A stretch of DNA of 64,000 nucleotides from UBA4736 sp002404015 (GCA_036747295.1 DAIOCN010000011.1:24664-88663); one strand, 5' to 3'. Positions 32,709 through 41,285 are shown, numbered from the stretch's first letter. Translations and numbers: made by a program. Notes: generated from the letters alone by a model not told the origin.

Positions 32709-33343
32709 GCCTCGACCAGCCCCAGCTGCCAGGGGTCGCCGACGTCCCGGCCGGCCCGCAGCAGCATCGCCCTCCCGCACAGAGAGCGTGCCAGCACGCG
32801 GTCGTGGGTGGCCAGGACCACCGTGCGGTCGTCTAGGAGGCGCCCCAGCAGCGCCCGGCCCCCCTCGTCGAGGCTGGCGTCCGGCTCGTCCAGGACGAGC
32901 AGCTCGGGCGCGTGCATGACCGCCCGGGCCAGGGCGACGCGCTGCTGGAGACCGCGCGACAGCTGTCCGGCCCGCCGGTTGGGCACCTCGACCATCTCCA
33001 GTGCCTCCCGGGCGCGGTAGCTCGGCAGCCCCTGGAGGGTGGCGAAGAACTCGAGGTTCTCGAGTGCGGTGAGATTCGGGTAGAGGCCGGGCTGGTGGCC
33101 AACGAAGCCGAGGCGGGCCCGCAGGCGGTCGCGCTGGCGGCCGGCGTCGAGGCCGAACAGCTCCAGGCGGCCGGCGGCGGGCCGGGCGGCGGTCGAAAGC
33201 AGCCGGAGCAGCGTGGTCTTCCCGGCGCCGTTGTCGCCGAGCACCGCCAGGCGTTCACCGGCCCGCAGCTCGAGGGCGAGAGGGCCCAGGGCCACCGTGC
33301 CGCCGAATCGCTGCAACAGGGCCTGGCCGCGGACCGCGATCAC
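32705..33343 (-). CDS. ccmA: Cytochrome c maturation ABC ATPase CcmA
   Basis: This 212-aa ATPase has Walker A GDNGAGKTTLL, Q-loop VGHQPGLYPNLT, signature LSRGLQQRVALARA, Walker B LLVLDEPDASLD and switch His in VLATHDR. Length is typical of CcmA. It overlaps ccmB and the small CcmI-like gene by 4 bp each. Confidence 0.93.
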   Translation of the reverse strand: MIAVRGQALLQRFGGTVALGPLALELRAGERLAVLGDNGAGKTTLLRLLSTAARPAAGRLELFGLDAGRQRDRLRARLGFVGHQPGLYPNLTALENLEFFATLQGLPSYRAREALEMVEVPNRRAGQLSRGLQQRVALARAVMHAPELLVLDEPDASLDEGGRALLGRLLDDRTVVLATHDRVLARSLCGRAMLLRAGRDVGDPWQLGLVEA

Positions 33344-33555
33344 GGCTGCAGCTCCGCCCGCCGGCGGTCGGCCTCGAGCCGCGAGAGCCGACCCGAGGCG
33401 ACGTCCAGCTCCAGCTCCTCGAGCTCGCGCAGGCGGGCCTCGCGGGGGTCGGCCGGCGCTTCTGGATCGGCGTCGGGCTGCCAGTGCCGGATCAGCGGCC
33501 AGAGCACGACGGGCGCGGCGGCGACCACGACCAGGGTCGCCAGCAGCCAGGTCAT
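33340..33555 (-). CDS. Short CcmI-like membrane protein
   Basis: This 71-aa protein has one N-terminal helix (TWLLATLVVVAAAPVVLWPLI). A short charged helix follows (RLRELEELELDVASGRLSRL) with the E-L-E-x-D-x-x-x-G-R-L-S pattern of CcmI/CcmH C-terminal units. The TPR domain of full CcmI is missing. Its ATG (33555) overlaps the ccmF stop. It may tether components of the heme lyase; this is inferred from context and the short match. Confidence 0.7.
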   Translation of the reverse strand: MTWLLATLVVVAAAPVVLWPLIRHWQPDADPEAPADPREARLRELEELELDVASGRLSRLEADRRRAELQP

Positions 33556-35516
33556 GGGGCGGGCACCCGGACCGTGGAGGCGGCCCGCCTGAGCTCCGGC
33601 CTGGGCCCGCCGAGGTTGCCGAGGAGGACGCCCAGTATCAGGAGCGCGGCGCCCGCCCAGATCCATGTGACCAGGGGGTTCACGAACACCTGGAGCGTGG
33701 CCGCGTCGCCGGGGCCCGTCCCCGCCAGCACCACGTACACGTCGTCCAGGGGGGTGCTCCGAATGGCGACCCTGGTCAGCGACTGGCCCCCCAGGCTGGC
33801 GTAGAGCGCCCGCGCCGGCTCCAGGCTCTCAGTGCCCATCTGCAGCCGCGCCACCAGCTCCGAGTGGTCACCCAGGTCCCGCCGGACCAGGCCGGTGTAG
33901 GTCAGCTGGTGGCCGGCGACGCTCACTGACTGGCCGGGCTGCAGGCTGACGGTCCGCTCCTGCTGCCAGAGGTGCGAGCCCGCTATTCCAGCAGCCACGA
34001 CGACGATCCCGAGGTGCGCCAGGTAGGCGCCGTAGCGGCGCCGGTTGCGGGCCGCCAGTCGAGCCGCCGCCAGCGGCCAGGGGCCGGCCAGGCGGGTGGC
34101 GAAGCGGCCGCCCCGCACATACTCCAGGAGCGAGGTGGCCGCGGCCGCCGCCAGGAGCGGCATCGTCAGCAGCGCAGCCGCGGAGCGAGCCCCCAGCCCG
34201 AGCAGCAGGGCCAGTGTGAGGAGGGCGGCCGCCGCCGGCAGGCGGAGCGCTCGCAGCCAGGTCCGCCCGGCTCGCCGCCAGGGCAGCAGGGGGCCGGCCG
34301 CGAGCAAGGCGAGCAGCGCCAGGAACAGGGGCGGGGCCACGCGCTCGTAATACGGCGCGCCCACGACCAGCTGGTCCCCCAGCATGCCGGACAGGAGTGG
34401 GAGGACCGTCCCCCAGAGGATCGCAGCCGTCAGGGCGACCAGCAGCAGGTTCTGGAGCAGGAAGGCGCCCTCGCGGGAGACCAGGGACTCCAGCGGCTGG
34501 TCGGACCGCAGCTGCGGCGCGCGCCAGGCCAGCACCCCGCCGGAGACCACGATCGCCACCGCCAGGAAGCCGAAGAACCAGGGCCCGATCGGGCTCAGCG
34601 CGAACGTGTGCACCGACGGCAGCACGCCGCTGCGCACGATGAAGGTCCCGAACACCGAGAGCAGGAATGCCAGGATGACCAGGCCGAAGTTCCACGCTTT
34701 CAGCTGGCCGCGCCGCTCCTGGACCTGCGCGGAGTGGATGTAGGCGGTGGTCGCCAGCCACGGCATCAGCGCCACGTTCTCGACGGGGTCCCAGCCGAAG
34801 TAGCCGCCCCAGCCCAGCACGTGGTAGGCCCACCACATGCCGAGGGTGAGGCCGACGCCTTGCAGGCCCCAGGCGAGCAGGGCCACCCGGCGGGTGGCAG
34901 CGATCCAGCCCGCGTCCTGACGGCCGGCCAGAAGCGAGGCCATCGCGAACGCGAAGGGCACCGCGAAGGAGCTGAAGCCCGCCAGCAGGAAGGGCGGGTG
35001 GATCAGCATGCCGCCGTCGCGCAGGACCGGGTTCAGGCCGAGACCGTCGGCGGGGGTGATCGGCAGCACGTCGAAGGGGCTGGCCACGAACACCAGCACG
35101 ACCAGGAAGAAGCCGCTGACTGCGGCCAGGATCGCGGTAGCGTAGGCGGTGAGCTGGACGCCCTGGCGGGACGCGGCCGCCAGCGAGACTGCGCCCACCC
35201 CCGTCAGCAGAAGGGTCCAGTACAAGAGGGACCCCTCCTGGCCGCCGTAGAAGGCCGCGACCAGCAGCGACCCCGGCATCGAGCGGTCGCTGTGCTCGGT
35301 CACGAACGCGATCTCGAAGTCGTGGCCGAGGAGCGCCCAGACGAGTGCGGCCGAGGCGCCGGCCGCGCACACCGCGGCGGCGTAGTAGGCGCGCCGGCCC
35401 ACGCGCGCCAGGATCGCGTCCTGCCGGCGCCCAGCGAGCGCTGACACGAGGCCGGCGAAGCCCGCCAGGGCAAGCGCGGCCAGCAGGCAGGCGGAACCTA
35501 GCTCAGCTTGCGGCAC
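33552..35516 (-). CDS. ccmF: Heme lyase CcmF
   Basis: CcmF (654 aa) ligates heme to apocytochrome c outside the membrane. It has ~15 hydrophobic segments. The heme-handling WWAYHVLGWGGYFGWDPVEN motif at roughly residues 220-245 contains the WWD region. The periplasmic loop near the C-terminus includes LGDHSELVARLQ. GTG 35516 is the start, 14 bp inside ccmE. The size matches the family, so the protein looks complete. Confidence 0.94.
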   Translation of the reverse strand: MPQAELGSACLLAALALAGFAGLVSALAGRRQDAILARVGRRAYYAAAVCAAGASAALVWALLGHDFEIAFVTEHSDRSMPGSLLVAAFYGGQEGSLLYWTLLLTGVGAVSLAAASRQGVQLTAYATAILAAVSGFFLVVLVFVASPFDVLPITPADGLGLNPVLRDGGMLIHPPFLLAGFSSFAVPFAFAMASLLAGRQDAGWIAATRRVALLAWGLQGVGLTLGMWWAYHVLGWGGYFGWDPVENVALMPWLATTAYIHSAQVQERRGQLKAWNFGLVILAFLLSVFGTFIVRSGVLPSVHTFALSPIGPWFFGFLAVAIVVSGGVLAWRAPQLRSDQPLESLVSREGAFLLQNLLLVALTAAILWGTVLPLLSGMLGDQLVVGAPYYERVAPPLFLALLALLAAGPLLPWRRAGRTWLRALRLPAAAALLTLALLLGLGARSAAALLTMPLLAAAAATSLLEYVRGGRFATRLAGPWPLAAARLAARNRRRYGAYLAHLGIVVVAAGIAGSHLWQQERTVSLQPGQSVSVAGHQLTYTGLVRRDLGDHSELVARLQMGTESLEPARALYASLGGQSLTRVAIRSTPLDDVYVVLAGTGPGDAATLQVFVNPLVTWIWAGAALLILGVLLGNLGGPRPELRRAASTVRVPAP

Positions 35517-35880
35517 TGGTCGAAGAGAAGCGGGAAGGGCACTTGGCCTGCAGGGTCCTGGCGTGGAACACCCCGTCCTGTCCGAATCGGCCCTCCACGA
35601 CGACCTTGATCCCGGGCCGGAAGATGTCGGGCACCGTTCCCGTGTAGTCGACGGGCATGGTCGCCCCGGAGTCGCTGGCGGTGAAGCGGACGTGCAAGCC
35701 GCCCTGGCTGGTCTGCACGTCGTCCTGGACCGTCGCCAGCACCCGCACGGTGCCCGGGCTGGGGTGCGCGCGGATCTCTGGCAACGTCCTGTAGTACTCG
35801 GCTGAGCTGCCGGTCGCGGAGTAGATGAGGTAGCCGACGCAGCCCGCGATCACCACGGCCAGCACCGCGAAGCGGATCAC
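35503..35880 (-). CDS. ccmE: Heme chaperone CcmE, Cys-type
   Basis: CcmE carries heme from CcmABC to CcmF. This 125-aa protein has one N-terminal helix (IRFAVLAVVIAGCVGYLI) and an OB fold (VRVLATVQDD..., VDYTGTVPDIFRPGIKVVVEG). The heme-binding site is not the usual HxxxY: the matching stretch is LQAKCPSRF, giving Cys and Phe at the two positions. Cys-type (CxxxY) CcmE is known from some bacteria and archaea; Phe in place of Tyr is less usual. GTG 35878-35880 overlaps the stop of the thioredoxin gene. Confidence 0.88.
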   Translation of the reverse strand: MIRFAVLAVVIAGCVGYLIYSATGSSAEYYRTLPEIRAHPSPGTVRVLATVQDDVQTSQGGLHVRFTASDSGATMPVDYTGTVPDIFRPGIKVVVEGRFGQDGVFHARTLQAKCPSRFSSTSAAS

Positions 35881-36392
35881 CTGGCTACGCCTACCAGCTG
35901 CAGGTAGCGGTCGATGACGGGCAGGTCGAGAGGGCCCAGGAAGCTGGCGACGACGGTGCCGTGGCCGTCGATGAAGAACGTCTGGGGCGGCGCCTTGACG
36001 CCGAAAGCCGTCACCGAAGCGTCGCCGGCCGGGCCTACGGGATAGGGGTAGTGGACCTCGGCCTGGTAGGCGCGAGCCGCGGCCGGGCTGTCGAGGATGT
36101 CGACCCCCAGGAAGCGGACCCCGCCGTGGTTGGCGGCGGCCTGCTTCAGGGCTCCCTCTTCCTGGCGGCAGGGCGCGCACCAGGAGGCCCAGAAGTTGAC
36201 GACCACCGGCTGGCCCCGCAGGTCGGAGAGCCGGACCGTCGCCCCGTCCAGGGACTGGACGGTGATCTCGGGGGCTGCCCGGCCGATGATCGTGCCCTCC
36301 GCCGGGTTGGCGGGATGGGCCAGGCCCCAGCCCAGCGCAGCCAGGACGATCGCCACGAGCCCGCCGCCAGCCAGCCAGCCGGCCCGCCTCAT
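35877..36392 (-). CDS. Membrane-anchored thioredoxin-like reductant (CcmG/ResA/TlpA type)
   Basis: This 171-aa protein has an N-terminal anchor (AGWLAGGGLVAIVLAALGWGL) and a thioredoxin domain with NFWASWCAPCRQEE, where WCAPC is the redox site, plus cis-Pro in KAPPQTFFID. It would reduce the heme-binding cysteines of apocytochrome c. ATG 36392 overlaps the LLM gene stop (ATGA). No CcmH or CcdA partner gene is visible nearby. Confidence 0.9.
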   Translation of the reverse strand: MRRAGWLAGGGLVAIVLAALGWGLAHPANPAEGTIIGRAAPEITVQSLDGATVRLSDLRGQPVVVNFWASWCAPCRQEEGALKQAAANHGGVRFLGVDILDSPAAARAYQAEVHYPYPVGPAGDASVTAFGVKAPPQTFFIDGHGTVVASFLGPLDLPVIDRYLQLVGVAR

Positions 36393-37405
36393 CGGGGCGC
36401 CAGGCCCTCCATCGCGGCCAGCACCGCCGCCGGGTCGTTGTCCGGCACCTGGAGGGCGAGCGCGACCTCGTCCACCCCGGTCCGCTCCAGCTCGGCCAGG
36501 CGCTCGCGGCACTCCTCGACCGGCCCGATGATGGTCACCAGGTCGATCATCTCATCGGTCAGCGCGGCCATCGCCTCCTCGCGCCGGCGCTCCAGGTAGA
36601 GGTCCTGGATGTGCGCCGCCTCTGCCTCGAAACCGTAACGGCGGAAGAGCTGGTTGTAGTAGTTCTTCTCGCGCGAACCCATGCCACCGATGTACAGCGC
36701 GAGCGCGGGCCGGGCCGCGTCGCGCCCCGCCTTGCGGTCGTCGGTGACGACCACGGGCTGGGAGACGCAGACCGATAGGTCGTCGAGCGAGCGGCCGGCA
36801 GCGTCGGCCCCCTTCTGAAGCTCGGGCTTGATCAACGTCTCATAGTGGCGGGGCGAGAAGAACACCGGCATCCAGCCATCGGCCAGCTCGCCGGCCAGGC
36901 GGATCCCGGTCGGGGTCAGCGTGGCCAGGTAGATGGGGATGGTGTCGCGCACGGGGTGCGTGATCAGCTTCAGGCCTCCGTCGAGGTGGAAGATCTCGCC
37001 CTCGTATCGCACGGGCTCGCGCTTCAGCACCATCCGAACGATGTCCACGGTCTCGCGAAGCCGCCGGATGCCCCGCTCGAACGGGACGCCGTGCCAGCCC
37101 TGCACGACCTGGTGGCCGGAGGTGCCGAGGCCGAGCACGAAGCGGCCGTTGCTGATCTGGTCCATCGAGGCGGCGCTCTGGGCGATCAGCGCTGGGCTGC
37201 GGCTGAACACGTTGACGATGCCGGTTGCCAGCTTGATGCGCTGGGTCGCGCAGGCGAACTGGGACAGGATGGTGAAGGCGTCCCAGCCGTACGCCTCGGC
37301 GACCCAGACCGTGTCGTAGCCGAGGCGGTCCGCGTTCTGAACGAACGCAAGGATCAGCTCGCGCGGGATCTGATCCGAATACGGGACGGACAGTCCCAAT
37401 CGCAC
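36389..37405 (-). CDS. LLM-class F420-dependent oxidoreductase
   Basis: This 338-aa luciferase-like protein has LGLSVPYS at the N-terminus, GYDTVWVAEAYGWDAFTIL, IKLATGIVNVFSRSPALIAQSAASMD and GLGTSGHQVVQGWHGVPFE, typical of F420-dependent (MER-like/mycobacterial) LLM enzymes. It heads the ccm operon and overlaps the thioredoxin gene by 4 bp. A functional tie to cytochrome maturation is not known, so the pairing is notable. TAGACT ends 6 nt before GTG 37405. Confidence 0.9.
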   Translation of the reverse strand: MRLGLSVPYSDQIPRELILAFVQNADRLGYDTVWVAEAYGWDAFTILSQFACATQRIKLATGIVNVFSRSPALIAQSAASMDQISNGRFVLGLGTSGHQVVQGWHGVPFERGIRRLRETVDIVRMVLKREPVRYEGEIFHLDGGLKLITHPVRDTIPIYLATLTPTGIRLAGELADGWMPVFFSPRHYETLIKPELQKGADAAGRSLDDLSVCVSQPVVVTDDRKAGRDAARPALALYIGGMGSREKNYYNQLFRRYGFEAEAAHIQDLYLERRREEAMAALTDEMIDLVTIIGPVEECRERLAELERTGVDEVALALQVPDNDPAAVLAAMEGLAPR

Positions 37406-37411
37406 GACCGA

Positions 37412-37417
37412 AGTCTA
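37412..37417 (-). promoter_or_regulatory. -10 box (TAGACT) of the LLM-ccm operon
   Basis: TAGACT ends 6 nt before GTG 37405 with no Shine-Dalgarno sequence, so the operon mRNA should be leaderless. Confidence 0.55.
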
Positions 37418-37422
37418 TGCGG

Positions 37423-38658
37423 TCATTCGACGAGGGCGTTGGCGGCGGCGATCCGGGCGAACAGGGCCGCGCTGGGCTTGGCTGTGCGCTCCTGGCTCTT
37501 CAGGTCCACCCCGATCAGGCCGAACTTCATCGAGTAGCCCTTGGCCCACTCGAAGTTGTCCATCGCCGTCCAGTGGAAGTAGCCCCGCACGTCCACGCCC
37601 TCCTCGATCGCCAGCCAGACCTGCTCCAGGACCTCCCGCAGGAACCTCTGACGGTGAGAGTCATCGGTGGTCGCCATGCCGTTCTCGGTGACATAGACCG
37701 GCTTGCCCAGCGCCTTCAGCTGCTCCAGCGAGCGCCGGAGCCAACCTGGCTCCACGGCCCAGCCCATATCGGTCTCCGGCAGGCCGGGCGGGTTGAGGCG
37801 CCGCACGAACTGATCCTGGGGCCGGAACGGGTCGAAGGCGATGAGAGAGCCGGTGTAGTGGTTGAGGCCGACGTAATCGCCACTCGCCTGGACCACGTTC
37901 TCGAGCCGGGTCGCCGAGACTGGCCAGCGGTCCATGGCGGTCTGGGCGAAGGCGGCCGCCCACACGTCACGCCGACGACCGGGATCGGCCGGCAGCATCA
38001 GCCACTTGTGGTGGGCGAGACCGACCGGGGTGTCCGGCCGCCGCTTCTTGAGCGCACGGTAGGCCCGCTCGTGGGCCTCGCGCATGTTCGCCAGCACCCG
38101 ATACATCCCGCGGAGGTCGCCCTTCCGGCCGGGCGGGAACTCGCCAACCAGCCAGCCGTTGTGGGCGTAGATGTTGGGCTCGTTGATGGTGCACCAGAAG
38201 TCGACGAGGTCGCCCAGCTCGTCGGCCATGCGCTCCACGAACGGCAGCCAGCCGTCAGGGGCACCGGCGGCCGCCCAGCCGCCCCGGTCGGCGAACCAGG
38301 TCGGGCTTGTGAAGTGGTGCAGGGTCACCATCGGGCTCATGCCCTGCTCGCGGAGCTCGGCCAGCACGGTCCGGTAGTGCCGGACCTGCCGCTTGTCGAA
38401 CTCGCCCGGCGCGGGCTCGACGCGTGACCACTCGATCGAGAGCCGGTGCGCGTTGTGCTTCAGCTTGCGGAAGAGGCGGAAATCGGCCCGAAAGCGGCGG
38501 TAGTGGTCGCAGGCCGGGTCGGCGCTGTCGCCGGTCACGATGCCGCCCTGCTGCTCGAAACGCCACCAGTCGCAGTTGTGGCAGCCGCCCTCGACCTGGT
38601 GGGCCGCGCTGGCGGTGCCCCACAGGAATCCGTCGGGGAATTTGCGCAGCTCAGCCAA
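37423..38658 (-). CDS. Glycoside hydrolase family 1 (beta-glucosidase-like)
   Basis: This cytoplasmic GH1 enzyme (411 aa) has a TIM barrel starting FPDGFLWGTASAAHQVEG. Acid/base Glu lies in TINEPN (~160) and the nucleophile in VTENG (~325). The C-terminal FHWTAMDNFEWAKGY is complete. It is a little shorter than usual (~440-470 aa). The family splits beta-glucosides, beta-galactosides or 6-phospho-sugars. The start is TTG 38658, supported by TATGAT 8 nt upstream. It is divergent from the phosphoesterase gene. Confidence 0.94.
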   Translation of the reverse strand: MAELRKFPDGFLWGTASAAHQVEGGCHNCDWWRFEQQGGIVTGDSADPACDHYRRFRADFRLFRKLKHNAHRLSIEWSRVEPAPGEFDKRQVRHYRTVLAELREQGMSPMVTLHHFTSPTWFADRGGWAAAGAPDGWLPFVERMADELGDLVDFWCTINEPNIYAHNGWLVGEFPPGRKGDLRGMYRVLANMREAHERAYRALKKRRPDTPVGLAHHKWLMLPADPGRRRDVWAAAFAQTAMDRWPVSATRLENVVQASGDYVGLNHYTGSLIAFDPFRPQDQFVRRLNPPGLPETDMGWAVEPGWLRRSLEQLKALGKPVYVTENGMATTDDSHRQRFLREVLEQVWLAIEEGVDVRGYFHWTAMDNFEWAKGYSMKFGLIGVDLKSQERTAKPSAALFARIAAANALVE

Positions 38659-38666
38659 CGCGCCCG

Positions 38667-38672
38667 ATCATA
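38667..38672 (-). promoter_or_regulatory. -10 box (TATGAT) of the GH1 gene
   Basis: TATGAT, one base from the consensus, ends 8 nt before TTG 38658 with no Shine-Dalgarno sequence. It nearly coincides with the divergent box at 38668-38673. Confidence 0.55.
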
Positions 38673-38673
38673 T
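38668..38673 (+). promoter_or_regulatory. Possible -10 box (TCATAT) of the phosphoesterase gene
   Basis: TCATAT ends 6 nt before GTG 38680. It is a weaker match than most boxes here, but the 21-bp divergent gap has room for little else. Confidence 0.35.
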
Positions 38674-38679
38674 CGGCCC

Positions 38680-39996
38680 GTGGCCAGTCGCCCGACTCGA
38701 CGCCGATTCCTCGCCGGGGCGGCCGGCGTGGCCGCCGGGCTGGCCTTTCCGGCGGTCCGGATCGGGCGGGCGGCGGACACGCCGATCCGCAACGTCGTCC
38801 TGCTTATGCAGGAGAACCGCTCGTTCGACCACTACTTCGGGCTCTACCCGGGCGCCAACGGGCTGCCCGACTGCGCGCCCGTCAGCCACGCCGACACGCT
38901 GGCCCTGAGCGACGTGCCGCACACGACCGACGTGGCCGAGGCCGAGTTCGACCAGGGCCGCAACGATCGCTTCAGCCTCGCCGGCAGCCGGGCCCTCACC
39001 TACTACACGGGCGAGGACATCCCCTACTACTGGTCGCTGGCGAACCGCTTCACCCTATGCGACAGCTACTTCTGCTCCGTGCTGGGGCCCACCTTTCCCA
39101 ACCGCCTCTACAGCATCGCCGCATCGGCGGGGGGCTTCAAGGACAACCCGGCCACGATCGACGCCCGGCTGCTGCCGCGGCCGAACCTGGTCGACCGCCT
39201 GGACGAGGCGGGCGTTGACTGGGCCTGCTATGTGGCCAAAGTGCCTGCCGAAGGCTTCAATCCGGTGACCTACTACCCGGAGCACCGCGGCGAAGCCCGC
39301 GCCCAGCGGCCTTACTCGCAGCTGCTGGCCGATGCGGCGACGGGGCGGCTGCCGAGCGTGGCCTGGGTCATCACCCAGGAGCCGGTCACCGAGCACCCTC
39401 CCGACCCCATCTCCTGGGGGGAGCGGTTCGTGGCGCTGACCATCAACAGCCTGGCCGCCGGGCCCCAGTGGCAATCCATGGCGGTCATCCTCAACTACGA
39501 CGAGAACGGCGGCTTCTACGACCACGTGGCGCCGCCCCAGGTGGACTCCCGGGGTTACGGCTTCCGGGTGCCCGCGATCGTCGCCTCGCCCTTTGCCAAG
39601 CCCGGCCACGTCAGCGCGAAACCGTTCGACCACACCTCGGTCCTGGCGTTCGTGCGCAGCGTTTTCGGGCTGCGGGCGCTGAACTCGCGAGAGGCTTCGG
39701 CGAACCCGCTGGAGGACGCCTTCGACTTCGGCCACTCGGAGCCGGGCTTCGTTTCCTACACGGACCGCCGGCGCCTCGTCAACGACCTGCTGCCGACGGG
39801 TTGGGAGACCTCCGTCCTCTCTCTCCCGGTGCCCCCCGGGGAGTCACCAACCATCCCCCGCCCGCGGCCGCTGTGCCCGCCCCGCGTAGACCTCGCGGGC
39901 GGCGCCACCGCGGCCGTGGGGGCGGCGCTGGTGCTCGGCGCGATGGCGCTGCCCTTCAGGGCGCGGGCCGGCTCCCCTCCGCGGCCTCCAGGCTGA
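38680..39996 (+). CDS. Tat-exported phosphoesterase (phospholipase C/acid phosphatase family)
   Basis: This PF04185-type phosphoesterase (438 aa) starts at GTG 38680 with a twin-arginine signal (TRRRFLAGAAG). It then has RNVVLLMQENRSFDHYFG, the family's metal-site motif, and ILNYDENGGFYDHV. Members include non-specific phospholipase C and acid phosphatase AcpA. A second hydrophobic stretch at the C-terminus (TAAVGAALVLGAMALPF) with a basic end may anchor the enzyme to the membrane. The last 41 bp overlap the convergent phosphatase gene. A possible use is phosphate scavenging from lipids; this is inference. Confidence 0.9.
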   Translation: MASRPTRRRFLAGAAGVAAGLAFPAVRIGRAADTPIRNVVLLMQENRSFDHYFGLYPGANGLPDCAPVSHADTLALSDVPHTTDVAEAEFDQGRNDRFSLAGSRALTYYTGEDIPYYWSLANRFTLCDSYFCSVLGPTFPNRLYSIAASAGGFKDNPATIDARLLPRPNLVDRLDEAGVDWACYVAKVPAEGFNPVTYYPEHRGEARAQRPYSQLLADAATGRLPSVAWVITQEPVTEHPPDPISWGERFVALTINSLAAGPQWQSMAVILNYDENGGFYDHVAPPQVDSRGYGFRVPAIVASPFAKPGHVSAKPFDHTSVLAFVRSVFGLRALNSREASANPLEDAFDFGHSEPGFVSYTDRRRLVNDLLPTGWETSVLSLPVPPGESPTIPRPRPLCPPRVDLAGGATAAVGAALVLGAMALPFRARAGSPPRPPG

Positions 39997-40603
39997 CCTT
40001 GGGCGTCCGGACGTAGTCCATCCGGCTGATCTCGTCGCCCTCCAGGTCGATCTCAAGGGCGCCCGCCCGGTCCACCGCCTTGCGGTACATCTCGCGCTCC
40101 TTGTGGGGCCTGCCGTCGAGCAGGATCCAGGCGGCCTGCAGGGGGTCGGCATGACTGACCAGCGCCGTGACCTCGTCCGGCCGCTCCCGCGCCACCTTCC
40201 ACATCACATCCAGGATCCGGCCGCCCATGCTGGCGACCGTCTCATCGCCCGGCAGGAGCCCCCGCCTGGCTTTGTGGACCCACCAGAGGGGGCGCCGGGC
40301 CGGGATCTGCCAGAAGGGCACGCCCTGTAGGTAGCGGCTGAACTCTGCCTCGCGCAGCTCCGGCTCCGGCCGCAGCGGCACGAGGTGCTTCAGCTGGTCC
40401 CTGATGATCTCGGCGGTCTCCCGGGCCCGGTCGAGTGGGCTGTGCACGATCAGCGAGAGGCCGCTCCCCCGCAGCCTCTGGCCTACCGCCGCCGCCTGGG
40501 CGCGGCCGAGCGGGCTGAGGCGGAAGTCGGGCAGGTGGCCGTAGAGCAGCCGCTGCGGGTTCTGGACGTCGGCATGGCGGATCAGGAAAATCCGGGTCGT
40601 CAC
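39956..40603 (-). CDS. Histidine phosphatase superfamily protein
   Basis: This 215-aa phosphoglycerate-mutase-like phosphatase has FLIRHADVQNPQRL at the N-terminus with the phospho-accepting His in RHA; most relatives have RHG. HSPLDRARETAEII gives the second Arg, and VSHADPLQAA gives the second catalytic His. The substrate is unknown. GTG 40603 is preceded by TAATCT 6 nt upstream. Confidence 0.88.
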   Translation of the reverse strand: MTTRIFLIRHADVQNPQRLLYGHLPDFRLSPLGRAQAAAVGQRLRGSGLSLIVHSPLDRARETAEIIRDQLKHLVPLRPEPELREAEFSRYLQGVPFWQIPARRPLWWVHKARRGLLPGDETVASMGGRILDVMWKVARERPDEVTALVSHADPLQAAWILLDGRPHKEREMYRKAVDRAGALEIDLEGDEISRMDYVRTPKVSLEAAEGSRPAP

Positions 40604-40609
40604 GACCCG

Positions 40610-40615
40610 AGATTA
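40610..40615 (-). promoter_or_regulatory. -10 box (TAATCT) of the histidine phosphatase
   Basis: TAATCT ends 6 nt before GTG 40603 with no Shine-Dalgarno sequence. This is the same spacing as at 37412 and 41244. Confidence 0.5.
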
Positions 40616-40628
40616 CCTACACCGACGG

Positions 40629-41237
40629 CTAGACGTGGAGCGGGTTGTAGGTGCGGTTGGGGCCGGCGCCGTCGGCGCGGCCCTGCTGGAGGGTCAGGTA
40701 GGCCTCCTGGAGCAGGTCCTGGACGCCCATCTTCTCCAGGTTCACCGTGGCCGCCCCGACGCTGACCGTCAGCCGCTGCCACTGGCCGCCCGCCTCGAAG
40801 TCGTGAGAGGCGATGGAGCGCCGCGTCTTGTCCGCCGCCAGGACGGCGCCCTGGGCGTCAGTCTCGGGCAGCACGATCGCGAAGTGCGGGGGGCCGTCGC
40901 TGTCCAGGAAGCCGACCGTGTCGGTGTCGCGCACAGCCTGGACCAGCGCCTGGGCCAGCTCACGCAGCAGCCCGTTCAGCAGTGACACGCCCAGGTCGTG
41001 GTGCATGTGCTCGGCGTGGTCGACCTCGACGACCAGGACCGACAGCGGGCGCTTGTAGCGGATCGCCCGGTTCGCCTCCTGGCCCACGATCGCCTTCACG
41101 AAGACGGCGTTGAAAAGCTCGGTCGTGGCGTCCACGACGAAGATCGGACTCGTATTGCGGTTGCTCTGGCTGTGGCCGCAGGTCGGGCAGTACTGGGCGC
41201 CCTCCGGAACCTGCGCCTCGCAACTCCAGCAGATCAT
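40629..41237 (-). CDS. Zinc ribbon plus degenerate GGDEF domain protein
   Basis: This 202-aa protein begins with a zinc ribbon (CWSCEAQVPEGAQYCPTC). It then shows the diguanylate-cyclase fold: DATTELFNAVFVKAIVGQE matches the DxLTGLxNR region, and RPLSVLVVEVDH matches the first metal-binding strand. The active-site GGDEF loop is replaced: DSDGPPHFAIVLPETD stands where RYGGDEFAILLPETD would be. Catalysis of c-di-GMP synthesis is therefore unlikely. It may be a nucleotide-sensing or scaffold protein. It is transcribed divergently from rarA. Confidence 0.82.
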   Translation of the reverse strand: MICWSCEAQVPEGAQYCPTCGHSQSNRNTSPIFVVDATTELFNAVFVKAIVGQEANRAIRYKRPLSVLVVEVDHAEHMHHDLGVSLLNGLLRELAQALVQAVRDTDTVGFLDSDGPPHFAIVLPETDAQGAVLAADKTRRSIASHDFEAGGQWQRLTVSVGAATVNLEKMGVQDLLQEAYLTLQQGRADGAGPNRTYNPLHV

Positions 41238-41243
41238 CGCGGA

Positions 41244-41249
41244 ATTGTA
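41244..41249 (-). promoter_or_regulatory. -10 box (TACAAT) of the zinc-ribbon/GGDEF gene
   Basis: TACAAT ends 6 nt before ATG 41237 with no Shine-Dalgarno sequence. Confidence 0.55.
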
Positions 41250-41273
41250 GCCGCAGCCCTTGCGGCCGACCGC

Positions 41274-41279
41274 TATCTT
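41274..41279 (+). promoter_or_regulatory. -10 box (TATCTT) of rarA
   Basis: TATCTT ends 6 nt before GTG 41286 with no Shine-Dalgarno sequence. It supports GTG 41286 over upstream in-frame starts. Confidence 0.5.
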
Positions 41280-41285
41280 TCAGGC

